NCBI GenBank assembly: GCA_007116765.1
Contig: SKHV01000002.1
Coordinates: 1 to 7,510 of the forward strand
DNA from: Prolixibacteraceae bacterium
Lineage (GTDB): Bacteria > Bacteroidota > Bacteroidia > Bacteroidales > Prolixibacteraceae
Reading direction: 5' to 3'
DNA length: 7,510 bases
Shown piece after piece: positions 1-6,203 of this stretch. Under the pieces are notes generated by a model that saw only the letters and a list, made by a program, of their open reading frames with translations, was not told the DNA's origin and did no database searches. Position numbers and translations under genes: made by a program. Within the stretch, counting starts at the first letter, position 1. Each line of letters starts with the position of its first letter.

Positions 1-1
1 A

Positions 2-910
2 CATAACTTGCTAGGTGAAACCGATAGTGCCAGCATAACTAAACATTTACTGGCTATACAAAACCGGGCGGTACATTCTTTTAACGGCACATCGGCCGGT
101 GGTTGGGGCTGGACCCACTTTTCGGGCTCTGTACCCGATGGCGACGATACTCCCGGTGCAATACTTGCCTTGCTCAAGCTTAATCCTGAACCCACTTCCG
201 AAGTAGTTGCTGCAATGGAGAATGGCTGCGACTGGCTGTTGAAGCTTCAGAATAACGACGGGGGCTTCCCCACATTTTCAAAAGGGTGGGGCAAGCTGCC
301 TTTTGACCAAAGTTGTGCCGACCTGACCGGTCATGCAATCTTGGCCCTTTCCAAAAGCATCGATGCCATTAGCGGGGGCATTTCTAAAAACAAGGTTTCA
401 AAATATCAAAAATCAGTTAAAAAAGCATTACGCTACCTTGAAAAACAACAAGGCAGTAATGGAGAGTGGCTGCCTTTGTGGTTCGGCAACCAAAGCCAAG
501 CCCAAAAGCAAAACCCAGTGTATGGAACAGGGCGCATTGCTGCTTATTTGTCGGATACCAGCGAATGTTATTGGCTGAGTGCTGACATTAAGAGCAGGCT
601 CGTTAGTTGCTGCCAAAAAGCACAGCATTTTCTTGTTTCTGTGCAAAACCCCGATGGGAGCTGGGGAGGCGATGTGGGAATTAAGGGAACAGTTGAAGAA
701 ACCTCGTTGGCCGTTACCGCTTTACTTACAAATCCATCATATAATCGCAATGTTGAACAGGGAACTCGGTGGCTGCTAAATCATGCCGATGGTTTGGAGG
801 CTGCCCCTATAGGCCTGTATTTTGCCTCGCTTTGGTACAGCGAAAAACTATATCCGCAGCTTATGCTGGTTGAGGCTTTAAGCAAAGTGAATGAAAAGCT
901 TGGTGCTTAG
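2..910 (+). CDS. Squalene-hopene-cyclase-like class II terpene cyclase, C-terminal part (5' end outside window)
   Basis: The reading frame is open to the left edge; the first possible start inside the window is only a TTG at position 8, so the gene begins upstream and about 302 residues are visible. Full bacterial squalene-hopene cyclases have about 630 residues, so this is roughly the C-terminal half. Seen (counting from the TTG): GGWGWTH at 31-37, then the acidic motif PDGDDT at 43-48, matching the DxDD proton-donor motif of class II cyclases (DVDDTA in typical hopene cyclases). QW-type repeats follow: QNNDGGF, QQGSNGEW with WLPLWFGNQ after it, and QNPDGSWGGD leading to TVEETSLAVTALL. The family protonates and cyclises a linear polyprenyl substrate such as squalene at the membrane surface. 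The product (hopanoid or other) cannot be told; the GGWGWT...PDxDDTPGA form belongs to a cyclase-like subgroup, so hopene formation is only an inference. It converges with the minus-strand ATPase gene, with 11 bp between the stops. Confidence 0.85.
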   Translation, partial: HNLLGETDSASITKHLLAIQNRAVHSFNGTSAGGWGWTHFSGSVPDGDDTPGAILALLKLNPEPTSEVVAAMENGCDWLLKLQNNDGGFPTFSKGWGKLPFDQSCADLTGHAILALSKSIDAISGGISKNKVSKYQKSVKKALRYLEKQQGSNGEWLPLWFGNQSQAQKQNPVYGTGRIAAYLSDTSECYWLSADIKSRLVSCCQKAQHFLVSVQNPDGSWGGDVGIKGTVEETSLAVTALLTNPSYNRNVEQGTRWLLNHADGLEAAPIGLYFASLWYSEKLYPQLMLVEALSKVNEKLGA

Positions 911-921
911 TTGTTTGTTTG

Positions 922-2121
922 TCAATACATGAACCCGAACATCCACAGCGGAATTTTATTTCCAATAGCTATTTCGATATTGTCGGCAGCGATGTAGGCA
1001 TCCGGTAAATCTTTTATTTGCTGGTTCGTTTTGTTTTTCCCACCTATTTCGAAAGTGTATTTTTTGTTGATTAAAAAGTCGCCTTTTGCCGGGTATTCAA
1101 CGTGGTGGTTTATTTGTAGCTGGTTTACAAAAAACGTTTCCCGAATATTGCCTGTGTTTGCATTTTGAGAGGCAAGTAAATAAGCAATATTGGGGTTTTG
1201 AAGATATATTTTTTCGGGTTTATTGAGTGCGCTTATTCCTTTTGTACTTGAATAAAGCAGCAAAATAACATCTGCTTTTGCTAGAACCTGAAGGTATTTT
1301 AGCAGGGTTTCACGCGAAAGCGATAATTGCCCCGCCAGTTTTGTAATATTGGGTTTAAACGGAACCGACTCGGCGATAATCCCAAGCAACTGTTTCATTT
1401 TTAAAGTTGCATTGTAGTCAATGTTATTTACGGCAGGAATATCATTTTCGAGGATTACATTCATTACCTGCAACATTCGTTGTGCAAAATTGTTTTCGTC
1501 ATTAATTGAAAATGGATAATAGCCATGCACCAGGTATTCTTCGAAAAGCTTAATGGGTTTTATTTCGTTCGAAATTGAAATGGAAATTGAAGTTCCATTG
1601 TTGATTATTTGTTCAAGCGAAATAGTATCGAATTTTTGTTGGTATTTCATTTCGGCAAACTCACGGAGCGAAAGTCCGTGAAGTTGATATATAAGTGCCC
1701 TGCGGCTCAGGTCTCCCTCGCCTTTAAGTATTGAGATAGCAGAACTGCCGCTAATAGTAATTTGCAATTCAGGAAAATTGTCATAAATACTTTTGATTTC
1801 CTTTGACCAGTTGGGGTATTTTTGCGCTTCGTCAATCAACAGGTATTTTCCGCCGCGTTTTACAAATTCTTCAACAAAAACTACAAGGCTGTTTGATGAA
1901 AAGTAAATGTCGTCGAGCGATACGTAAATTGTTGATTCGTCAAATGGTAATTCATTTTTGGCATACTGAAGCATTATGGTGGTTTTGCCCGTGCCCCGCA
2001 TCCCAATAATAATGTTTAGCCGATTCTTCCAGTCTATCTGCTCGTATAAGTACCGTTTAAAAGAGCTGTTTGTTCGTTTTATTTGTTGGTACGACCATGT
2101 GTGCAATCTGTTTAATTCCAT
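922..2121 (-). CDS. AAA_14/DUF4143-type ATP-binding protein (first of two)
   Basis: A 399-residue protein of the AAA_14 plus DUF4143 architecture, whose cellular role is not established. Seen: Walker A GMRGTGKT at 40-47, Walker B YLLIDEAQ at 93-100, a sensor-like SGSS at 124-127 followed by DLSRRA at 137-142, then a helical/winged-helix-like middle (about 250-290, LAGQLSLSRETLLKYLQVL) and a C-terminal segment containing GDFL (D348) and FEIGGK (E358, K362). The C-terminal part resembles a PD-(D/E)xK nuclease fold, but the spacing E-I-G-G-K is not the canonical ExK, so nuclease activity is doubtful. It ends in PLWMFGFMY, a tail I associate with Bacteroidota members of this family. The ATG at 2119-2121 is preceded by a TATATTTG promoter box and no Shine-Dalgarno. 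It lies 125 bp downstream of the second ATPase gene on the same strand. Base composition is more AT-rich than the flanking genes, which suggests acquisition by transfer. Confidence 0.88.
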   Translation of the reverse strand: MELNRLHTWSYQQIKRTNSSFKRYLYEQIDWKNRLNIIIGMRGTGKTTIMLQYAKNELPFDESTIYVSLDDIYFSSNSLVVFVEEFVKRGGKYLLIDEAQKYPNWSKEIKSIYDNFPELQITISGSSAISILKGEGDLSRRALIYQLHGLSLREFAEMKYQQKFDTISLEQIINNGTSISISISNEIKPIKLFEEYLVHGYYPFSINDENNFAQRMLQVMNVILENDIPAVNNIDYNATLKMKQLLGIIAESVPFKPNITKLAGQLSLSRETLLKYLQVLAKADVILLLYSSTKGISALNKPEKIYLQNPNIAYLLASQNANTGNIRETFFVNQLQINHHVEYPAKGDFLINKKYTFEIGGKNKTNQQIKDLPDAYIAADNIEIAIGNKIPLWMFGFMY

Positions 2122-2125
2122 AATT

Positions 2126-2173
2126 GTTGAATTTGATTTACAAATATACGCAAAAATGTCAAATCAAATCAAC
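2126..2173. repeat. Inverted repeat straddling the predicted promoter of the first ATPase gene
   Basis: The left arm gttgaatttgattt (2126-2139) is the reverse complement of the right arm aaatcaaatcaac (2161-2173) apart from one inserted base; the innermost eight bases, tttgattt against aaatcaaa, match perfectly. The 21-bp spacer contains the -7 box. The placement is what an operator for a repressor would look like; whether anything binds it is inference. Part of the right arm (aatcaacaaa, 2167-2176) recurs directly at 2199-2208. Confidence 0.6.
2141..2173 (-). promoter_or_regulatory. Predicted Bacteroidota promoter of the first ATPase gene
   Basis: Read on the minus strand, positions 2148-2141 give TATATTTG, a full match to the Bacteroidota -7 consensus TAnnTTTG. 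A possible -33 element is GTTG at 2173-2170 (21-nt spacer) or TTTG at 2168-2165 (16-nt spacer); neither spacing is exactly ideal. The transcript would start about 15 nt before the ATG at 2121. The twelve bases CGTATATTTGTA are shared exactly with the promoter before the TetR gene. Confidence 0.6.
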
Positions 2174-2246
2174 AAAAAATAAATAAAGTGTAAGGTTTAA
2201 TCAACAAATTGGTCTAATGTATAGGGACTAGAGTCTTGCTTTTTAC

Positions 2247-3398
2247 TTATTGATGCAGTTTAACCAGCTTGTTAAAGTTTCTTCGATTAATGACCGTAAA
2301 TTCTTCTACTGCATATTTTTCAGAAAAACTCTTCGGAAGTGAGGCTTTTTTGTTTTCGTTCCATTTAAACTCAAATGTATAGAGCTTGCCTTCACGCTCT
2401 TCTATCAAATCAATTTCGGCTCCATCGTAAGTTCTCCAAAAATAAAGATTGGATGACTGACCTGCATATTCAAGGGTTTTCATGTATTCGACAATACAGA
2501 AATTTTCCCACAATGCTCCAATATCTGTACGTTGTTCCAGCCTAACAAAATTATTCAGCACCGCATTTCTGATGCCCAAATCGTAAAAGTAATATTTGCG
2601 GCTTTTCTTTAATTCGTTTCGCAGGTTTTTACTAAACGACCCAAGTTTGAAAATCACAAAGCTTTTTTCCAATAAATCGAGGTAGCGTTCAATAGTAATG
2701 GTTGAGGTACCGCATAAGTTCGCCAATTCGTTTACCGAAACCAGGTTGCCGATTTGCAGGGCAAGTGCTTTCACCAGTTTTCGGAGTATTTCGGGGTTAC
2801 GTACCTGCTCAAATTTATAAATATCTTTAAACAAATAGTCGCTTGAGAGTGTGAGTAGTTTTTTCGTCTTTTCATCAATGGGCAAATCAATTATTCCGGG
2901 ATAAGCACCATATATCAACAATGATGGTAATAGCTCAAGCATTTCGAGCCACTGCTTGCCTTGCATAATTTCATCAATAGATAAAGGGTAAAGGTTGAAC
3001 TTTAAATTTCTGCCGGTTAATGGTTCTCCAACTTTGGTCGATAAATCAAAACTGCTTGAGCCGGTTGCAATAATTTTATGTTTTACTTTTTTATCATCGT
3101 AAATCAATTTCAGTATTTTTCCAATATTAGGTATGTCTTGTGCTTCATCAAGCGCAACAACAGTATTCTCTTCGCCAAACAATGAGCGAATTTCATTTGT
3201 ATTTCTGCTTTGCAGAATATCGGCAACTATTGGATTTTCGCAATTTAGGATGTTAATCTTTAACCCATTTTGCAAAAGAATTTGCATTAAGGTTGATTTC
3301 CCTACTTGCCTTGCTCCAATCAGAATAATGATTTCAGGAGCATCTAACCACTTTTCAATCAATTTTACAATCGTCCTTGTGTATATATTTTTATGCAT
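2247..3398 (-). CDS. AAA_14/DUF4143-type ATP-binding protein with intact PD-(D/E)xK-like C-terminus (second of two)
   Basis: A 383-residue protein of the same broad architecture as its downstream neighbour but a different subgroup. Seen: Walker A GARQVGKST at 28-36, Walker B TVVALDEAQ at 79-87, the sensor-like ATGSSSFDL at 111-119 with PLTGR shortly after, a winged-helix-like stretch around 215-250 (VNELANLCGTSTITIERYL), and the C-terminal DUF4143 region with ENF, a YFWRT strand, EIDLI (D330) and FEFKW (E343, K345). D330-x12-E-x-K345 fits the PD-(D/E)xK nuclease core, so the catalytic residues look present, unlike in the neighbour. The role is unknown; proposals such as defence or mobile-element control are guesses. 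ATG at 3396-3398. The upstream region holds two exact 20-bp direct repeats (3432-3483). It is AT-rich compared with the operon to the right. Confidence 0.9.
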   Translation of the reverse strand: MHKNIYTRTIVKLIEKWLDAPEIIILIGARQVGKSTLMQILLQNGLKINILNCENPIVADILQSRNTNEIRSLFGEENTVVALDEAQDIPNIGKILKLIYDDKKVKHKIIATGSSSFDLSTKVGEPLTGRNLKFNLYPLSIDEIMQGKQWLEMLELLPSLLIYGAYPGIIDLPIDEKTKKLLTLSSDYLFKDIYKFEQVRNPEILRKLVKALALQIGNLVSVNELANLCGTSTITIERYLDLLEKSFVIFKLGSFSKNLRNELKKSRKYYFYDLGIRNAVLNNFVRLEQRTDIGALWENFCIVEYMKTLEYAGQSSNLYFWRTYDGAEIDLIEEREGKLYTFEFKWNENKKASLPKSFSEKYAVEEFTVINRRNFNKLVKLHQ

Positions 3399-3431
3399 AA
3401 AGGCTTGTTGTTTTAAAGTAATATTTAATGT

Positions 3432-3483
3432 AAAGTTATAAAATTAAGCCTAAAAATGAAATAAAAGTTATAAAATTAAGCCT
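3432..3483. repeat. Pair of exact 20-bp direct repeats spaced 32 bp
   Basis: The sequence aaagttataaaattaagcct occurs at 3432-3451 and again at 3464-3483, start-to-start 32 bp or about three helical turns. The repeats lie 34 to 85 bp upstream of the ATG of the second ATPase gene. Read towards that gene each contains TAACTTT, and in the proximal copy TAACTTTA is one mismatch from the Bacteroidota -7 box TAnnTTTG, so the promoter may lie inside the repeat. Tandem binding sites on one face of the helix is the simplest reading; the binding protein is unknown. Confidence 0.75.
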
Positions 3484-3616
3484 TAAAATATGTGGTTTGC
3501 TATTTAATGCAAGCCAAAACATCAACTTAATTAATTGTATCTAATCTTTTTAATACCGCATATTATGATGCATTTTAAAAAAAAATGGAATGGTCGAAAA
3601 AATAACTTACGAAGTA

Positions 3617-3645
3617 TTGCAAAAAAGAATAAAAACGTATATTTG
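3617..3645 (+). promoter_or_regulatory. Predicted Bacteroidota promoter of the TetR-to-permease operon
   Basis: TTG at 3617-3619 is followed after 18 nt by TATATTTG at 3638-3645, a full match to the -7 consensus TAnnTTTG. Transcription would start near 3650-3653, about 20 nt before the TetR ATG. GAAGTA (3611-3616) and TACTTC (3646-3651) form an inverted repeat that brackets the promoter core, a reasonable candidate for an autoregulatory TetR operator, although six-base arms are short and could be chance. Confidence 0.7.
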
Positions 3646-3651
3646 TACTTC

Positions 3652-3672
3652 ATGAGTATAATGAATAGATAA
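3652..3672 (+). other. Six-codon leader reading frame abutting the TetR start
   Basis: ATG at 3652 opens M-S-I-M-N-R followed by TAA at 3670-3672, with the TetR ATG immediately after it and in the same frame. An internal ATG at 3661 gives the three-codon version. Because the predicted transcript starts at about this point, the mini-frame could be translated and could affect TetR initiation, or it may simply be chance in an AT-rich leader. Confidence 0.3.
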
Positions 3673-4254
3673 ATGTCTAAAGCAAATAAAAAATACAACG
3701 ATATACTTGAAGCTGCACAAAAGCTTTTCTGGAAATTTGGTTTCAAAAAAGTGACCATTGAGGAGATTTGCCGCGAAGGGAACGTGAGTAAAATGACTTT
3801 TTATAAGCATTTTGGTAATAAAACCGAAGTTGCCAAGGTGGTACTCGAAAGGGTTGTTGGCGGTGCATCGGAGAAGTTTAAAAAGTTGAAAGATGAAGTG
3901 CAGTCGGCTTCGGAGCTAATGGAAGGCATGTTAAACATGAAAAAGGAAGGGATTCACGATATAAGTCCTGAATTCCTTGCCGATTTTTATACCGATAAGG
4001 AGCTTGGGCTGAAAGAATACATCGGGCAATTAACCCAAAAAGTATGGGTTGAAATGATGGAGGATTTCAAAGAGCTACAGCAAAAAGGCTTGATTCGAAA
4101 AGATTTGAAAATTGAATTTTTTATGTACCTGGCGCACAAAATCAACGATTACCTCGAAGACCCTTATTTGTTGTCGCTTTACCCGGGACCGGAAGATTTG
4201 GTGATGGAGTTCACCCGTTTTTTTGCTTATGGTATGTCACCCCGGAATAAATAG
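3673..4254 (+). CDS. TetR/AcrR-family transcriptional regulator
   Basis: A 193-residue protein of typical TetR length. Seen: the N-terminal DNA-binding domain, with helix 1 ILEAAQKLFWKFGFKKVT (11-28), then the helix-turn-helix IEEICREGNVSKMTFYKHFGNK (29-50); the TFYKHFGNKTEV stretch is the family hallmark of the recognition helix and following helix. The remainder (about 55-193) is a divergent alpha-helical ligand-binding and dimerisation domain. TetR proteins normally repress their own or adjacent operons until a small molecule binds; here the neighbours are an envelope transport module, so the ligand may be its substrate, which is inference. The ATG at 3673 is chosen because the codon before it is an in-frame stop. 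The stop is followed after 3 nt by the start of the barrel gene, so the two are almost surely cotranscribed. Confidence 0.93.
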   Translation: MSKANKKYNDILEAAQKLFWKFGFKKVTIEEICREGNVSKMTFYKHFGNKTEVAKVVLERVVGGASEKFKKLKDEVQSASELMEGMLNMKKEGIHDISPEFLADFYTDKELGLKEYIGQLTQKVWVEMMEDFKELQQKGLIRKDLKIEFFMYLAHKINDYLEDPYLLSLYPGPEDLVMEFTRFFAYGMSPRNK

Positions 4255-4257
4255 CAG

Positions 4258-5394
4258 ATGAAGAGAATCATTTCCATATTGTTTATTGTTCCTGCATTTT
4301 TTGCAAACGAAATTTTTGCGCAGGATGTCAGCTACAGGGGGCAAGCTTCGGCATGGACAAACTACAATCTTGCCAATGAGCTCGATTTGTGGGGCGGGGC
4401 GCGTTATATCCCGCAGCTTAATTTCGAATACGGAACAGTTGCGAAAGGGCTTTTCGATATTGAAGCCTCGGCAAATATTAACGGAACACTCGGTACGCTT
4501 CCTTTCGATACCTTGTACTCCCACGGTAAAATCAAACCCTACCGTTTATGGGCGCGCTACTCGAACCAACAGCTCGAAATAAGGGCGGGTTTGCAGAAAA
4601 TCAACTTTGGTTCGGCATCGATGATTCGCCCACTGATGTGGTTCGATAAAGTTGACCCGCGCGACCCCTTGCAACTCACCGATGGTGTGTGGGGCATCCT
4701 GGGGCGTTATTATTTTCTGAACAATGCCAACGTTTGGCTATGGACACTTTACGGGAACAAAGAGGCCAAAACCTGGGAGATTGGAAACACCAGTCAGCAA
4801 CGGCCTGAATTTGGCGGGCGTGTGCAATTGCCCGTGCCAAAGGGCGAAGTGGCTTTTTCGTACCACAACCGCGAAGTGGATAAAAGTGGCATGGGCGAAA
4901 TGCCGGACATTGTTGAAATTGTAAACGAAAACCGCTTTGGCCTCGACGGGAAATGGGACCTGGGTGTTGGCCTTTGGTTTGAGGCTGCATGGATGCAAAA
5001 AGGCAAAAACATGGGCATGTTTACCAACCAGGTTTCGGCTTGCATAGGCACCGATTACACTTTTGGAATTGGCAATGGTTTAAATATGGTTTTTGAACAG
5101 TTGTTGTTTGCCTACGATGAAAACCCCTTTGGTATGGAAAATCCGTACTCGTTTTCAATACTGTCGGTAAATTATCCCATGGGTTTTAGCGATAACCTGA
5201 GTGTCCTGTTTTATTTCGATTGGAATAGCAACGATATATACAACCTGGTGACATGGAACCATCAGTTCCGTCGCTTCACGTTCTATGCAATGGGGTATAG
5301 TAATCCTAAAAATTACAACATTCCGCTCACGGCAAACGAAGTAAATTTATTTGCCGGAACTGGGGTGCAGCTAATGTTAGTTTTTAGTCATTAA
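4258..5394 (+). CDS. Predicted outer-membrane beta-barrel protein of unknown function
   Basis: A 378-residue exported protein. Seen: a signal peptide at 1-21/22, with MKR, a hydrophobic core SILFIVPAFF, and a probable cut near IFA-Q. The mature part has no long hydrophobic helices but alternating, aromatic-rich strands of the kind found in barrels, for example YRLWARYSNQQLEIRAGLQ, GRVQLPVPKGEVAFSYHNRE, WDLGVGLWFEAAWM and LSVLFYFDWNSN, and a run of motifs around 108-150 (KINFGS, RPLMWFDKVDPRDPLQLTDG). The last residue is His rather than the usual terminal Phe, although the end reads LMLVFSH. The gene follows the TetR stop by 3 nt and precedes a LolD-like ABC ATPase by 104 bp, so a role as the outer-membrane part or receptor of that transport system is likely but unproven. 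I recognise no named family; a porin-like channel is the closest description. Confidence 0.85.
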   Translation: MKRIISILFIVPAFFANEIFAQDVSYRGQASAWTNYNLANELDLWGGARYIPQLNFEYGTVAKGLFDIEASANINGTLGTLPFDTLYSHGKIKPYRLWARYSNQQLEIRAGLQKINFGSASMIRPLMWFDKVDPRDPLQLTDGVWGILGRYYFLNNANVWLWTLYGNKEAKTWEIGNTSQQRPEFGGRVQLPVPKGEVAFSYHNREVDKSGMGEMPDIVEIVNENRFGLDGKWDLGVGLWFEAAWMQKGKNMGMFTNQVSACIGTDYTFGIGNGLNMVFEQLLFAYDENPFGMENPYSFSILSVNYPMGFSDNLSVLFYFDWNSNDIYNLVTWNHQFRRFTFYAMGYSNPKNYNIPLTANEVNLFAGTGVQLMLVFSH

Positions 5395-5400
5395 TAAATG

Positions 5401-5490
5401 AAGACAATAGAAGGCAATGGAAAGTAATAGGAAGCGATTGAAAACAATTGCTTTCAATCGCTTCCCATCGTTTTCAACTGCTTTCAAGCA
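5401..5490. repeat. Nine 10-bp units with a strand switch; transcript can form an approximately 80-nt hairpin
   Basis: From 5401 the sequence divides cleanly into 10-bp units. The first five are purine-rich (aagacaatag, aaggcaatgg, aaagtaatag, gaagcgattg, aaaacaattg); the next four are pyrimidine-rich (ctttcaatcg, cttcccatcg, ttttcaactg, ctttcaagca). CAAT or a close variant sits at unit positions 5-8 throughout. The second half is an approximate reverse complement of the first. The centre is a perfect 14-bp inverted repeat, ggaagcgattgaaa (5430-5443) against its complement (5452-5465) around an 8-nt loop, and imperfect pairing continues outwards to about 5408 and 5487. It starts six bases after the barrel stop codon and ends eight bases before the ABC ATPase start. 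It has no U-tract, so it is not a standard intrinsic terminator. Confidence 0.85.
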
Positions 5491-5498
5491 TAAAGCAT

Positions 5499-6191
5499 AT
5501 GGAAAAAATCATTACAACCAACAAACTCATCAAACGTTTCCCAATGGGAAAAGGTGAGTTTACCGCGCTTAAAGGCATCGACCTTGAGTTTGGTACTGGC
5601 GAATTTGCCGGGCTTATTGGTCCCAGCGGTTCGGGTAAAACAACTTTGCTCAATATTTTGGGTTCGCTCGATTCGCCAACCGAAGGCGAGGCCATGGTGT
5701 TGGGGCAGTCGGTAAGTAAGCTCAGTGCAAAAGGGGCTGCACGTTTAAGGAAAGAAAACCTTGGCTTTATTTTTCAAAGCTACAACCTTTTGCAGGTGCA
5801 CACAGTATTTGAGAATGTTGAGTTCCCGTTGCTGTTGCTCGACTATACTGCTGCCGAACGTAAAAAAATGGTGATGGACGCCCTGGAGTGGGTAGGACTT
5901 ACTGACAAAGTGAAGCAGAAACCGCCCAAGCTGTCGGGGGGCGAGTGCCAGCGGGTGGCCGTTGCCCGTGCCATGGTAAAACGCCCGTCGCTGGTGCTTG
6001 CCGATGAGCCAACAGCCAACCTCGACGCGGCCAACTCGCACAACATACTTAAAACCATGGAAAACCTGAACCGCGAACTCAAAACCACTTTCCTTTTTGC
6101 CACGCATGACGAAAAGGTGATTGGGTACCTGAAACGAAAAATATTCTTGAAAGACGGACTGGTTGATAAGGACGAACTTGTAAACAACTAA
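5499..6191 (+). CDS. ABC transporter ATP-binding protein, LolD/MacB type
   Basis: A 230-residue nucleotide-binding subunit that would hydrolyse ATP at the inner membrane to power the adjacent permease. All catalytic motifs are visible: Walker A GPSGSGKT (41-48), Q-loop FIFQSYNLL (Q93), signature LSGGE (145-149), Walker B LVLADEPT (D169, E170), D-loop NLD (174-176) and H-loop ATHD (H203). The length and the pattern FQSYNLLQVHTVFENVEFPLLL are typical of the LolD/MacB/FtsE class, which couples to FtsX-fold permeases working on envelope lipoproteins, lipids or peptides. I chose the ATG at 5499 over an in-frame ATG at 5448, because the extra 17 codons fall inside the 10-bp repeat array and the family starts at about M-E-K-I-I-T-T-N-K-L. 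The permease gene follows after 12 bp. Confidence 0.95.
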   Translation: MEKIITTNKLIKRFPMGKGEFTALKGIDLEFGTGEFAGLIGPSGSGKTTLLNILGSLDSPTEGEAMVLGQSVSKLSAKGAARLRKENLGFIFQSYNLLQVHTVFENVEFPLLLLDYTAAERKKMVMDALEWVGLTDKVKQKPPKLSGGECQRVAVARAMVKRPSLVLADEPTANLDAANSHNILKTMENLNRELKTTFLFATHDEKVIGYLKRKIFLKDGLVDKDELVNN

Positions 6192-6203
6192 AAACGAAGC
6201 ATT

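Larger units (their letters stand above)
3399..3672. other. Divergent AT-rich intergenic region between the second ATPase gene and the TetR gene
   Basis: This 274-bp gap carries regulatory sequence for both directions: the 20-bp direct repeats on the ATPase side (3432-3483), a near-consensus promoter on the TetR side (3617-3645), and between them AT-rich sequence with small weak palindromes such as gcat...atgc near 3557-3572. I see no gene-like reading frame or RNA gene in it. Confidence 0.7.

Noticed and set aside
1568..1596. Short repeated gaaattgaaat-like sequence within the first ATPase gene
   Set aside because: It simply encodes the Ile-Ser-Ile-Ser low-complexity stretch of the protein and does not break the frame.
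2225..2240. Terminator after the second ATPase gene (gactagagtc palindrome)
   Set aside because: Only a four-base stem with a two-base loop; too weak to support.
3656..3662. Sigma-70-like TATAAT box before the TetR gene
   Set aside because: It lies only some 10 bp before the start codon, and Bacteroidota use TAnnTTTG; the box at 3638-3645 fits far better.
4676..5051. Minus-strand reading frames across the barrel gene
   Set aside because: Several overlap one another and the barrel gene, lack domains, and have compositions expected of shadows of a real coding frame; the same holds for antisense frames over the ABC genes.
5430..5465. Rho-independent terminator between the barrel gene and the ABC ATPase gene
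   Set aside because: The stem is strong but is followed by cccatcgttttcaac rather than a U-tract, and the downstream genes appear to need read-through.
5448..5498. N-terminal extension of the ABC ATPase from an earlier in-frame ATG
   Set aside because: These 17 codons lie inside the 10-bp repeat array and have no family similarity; the ATG at 5499 gives the normal start of LolD-type proteins.
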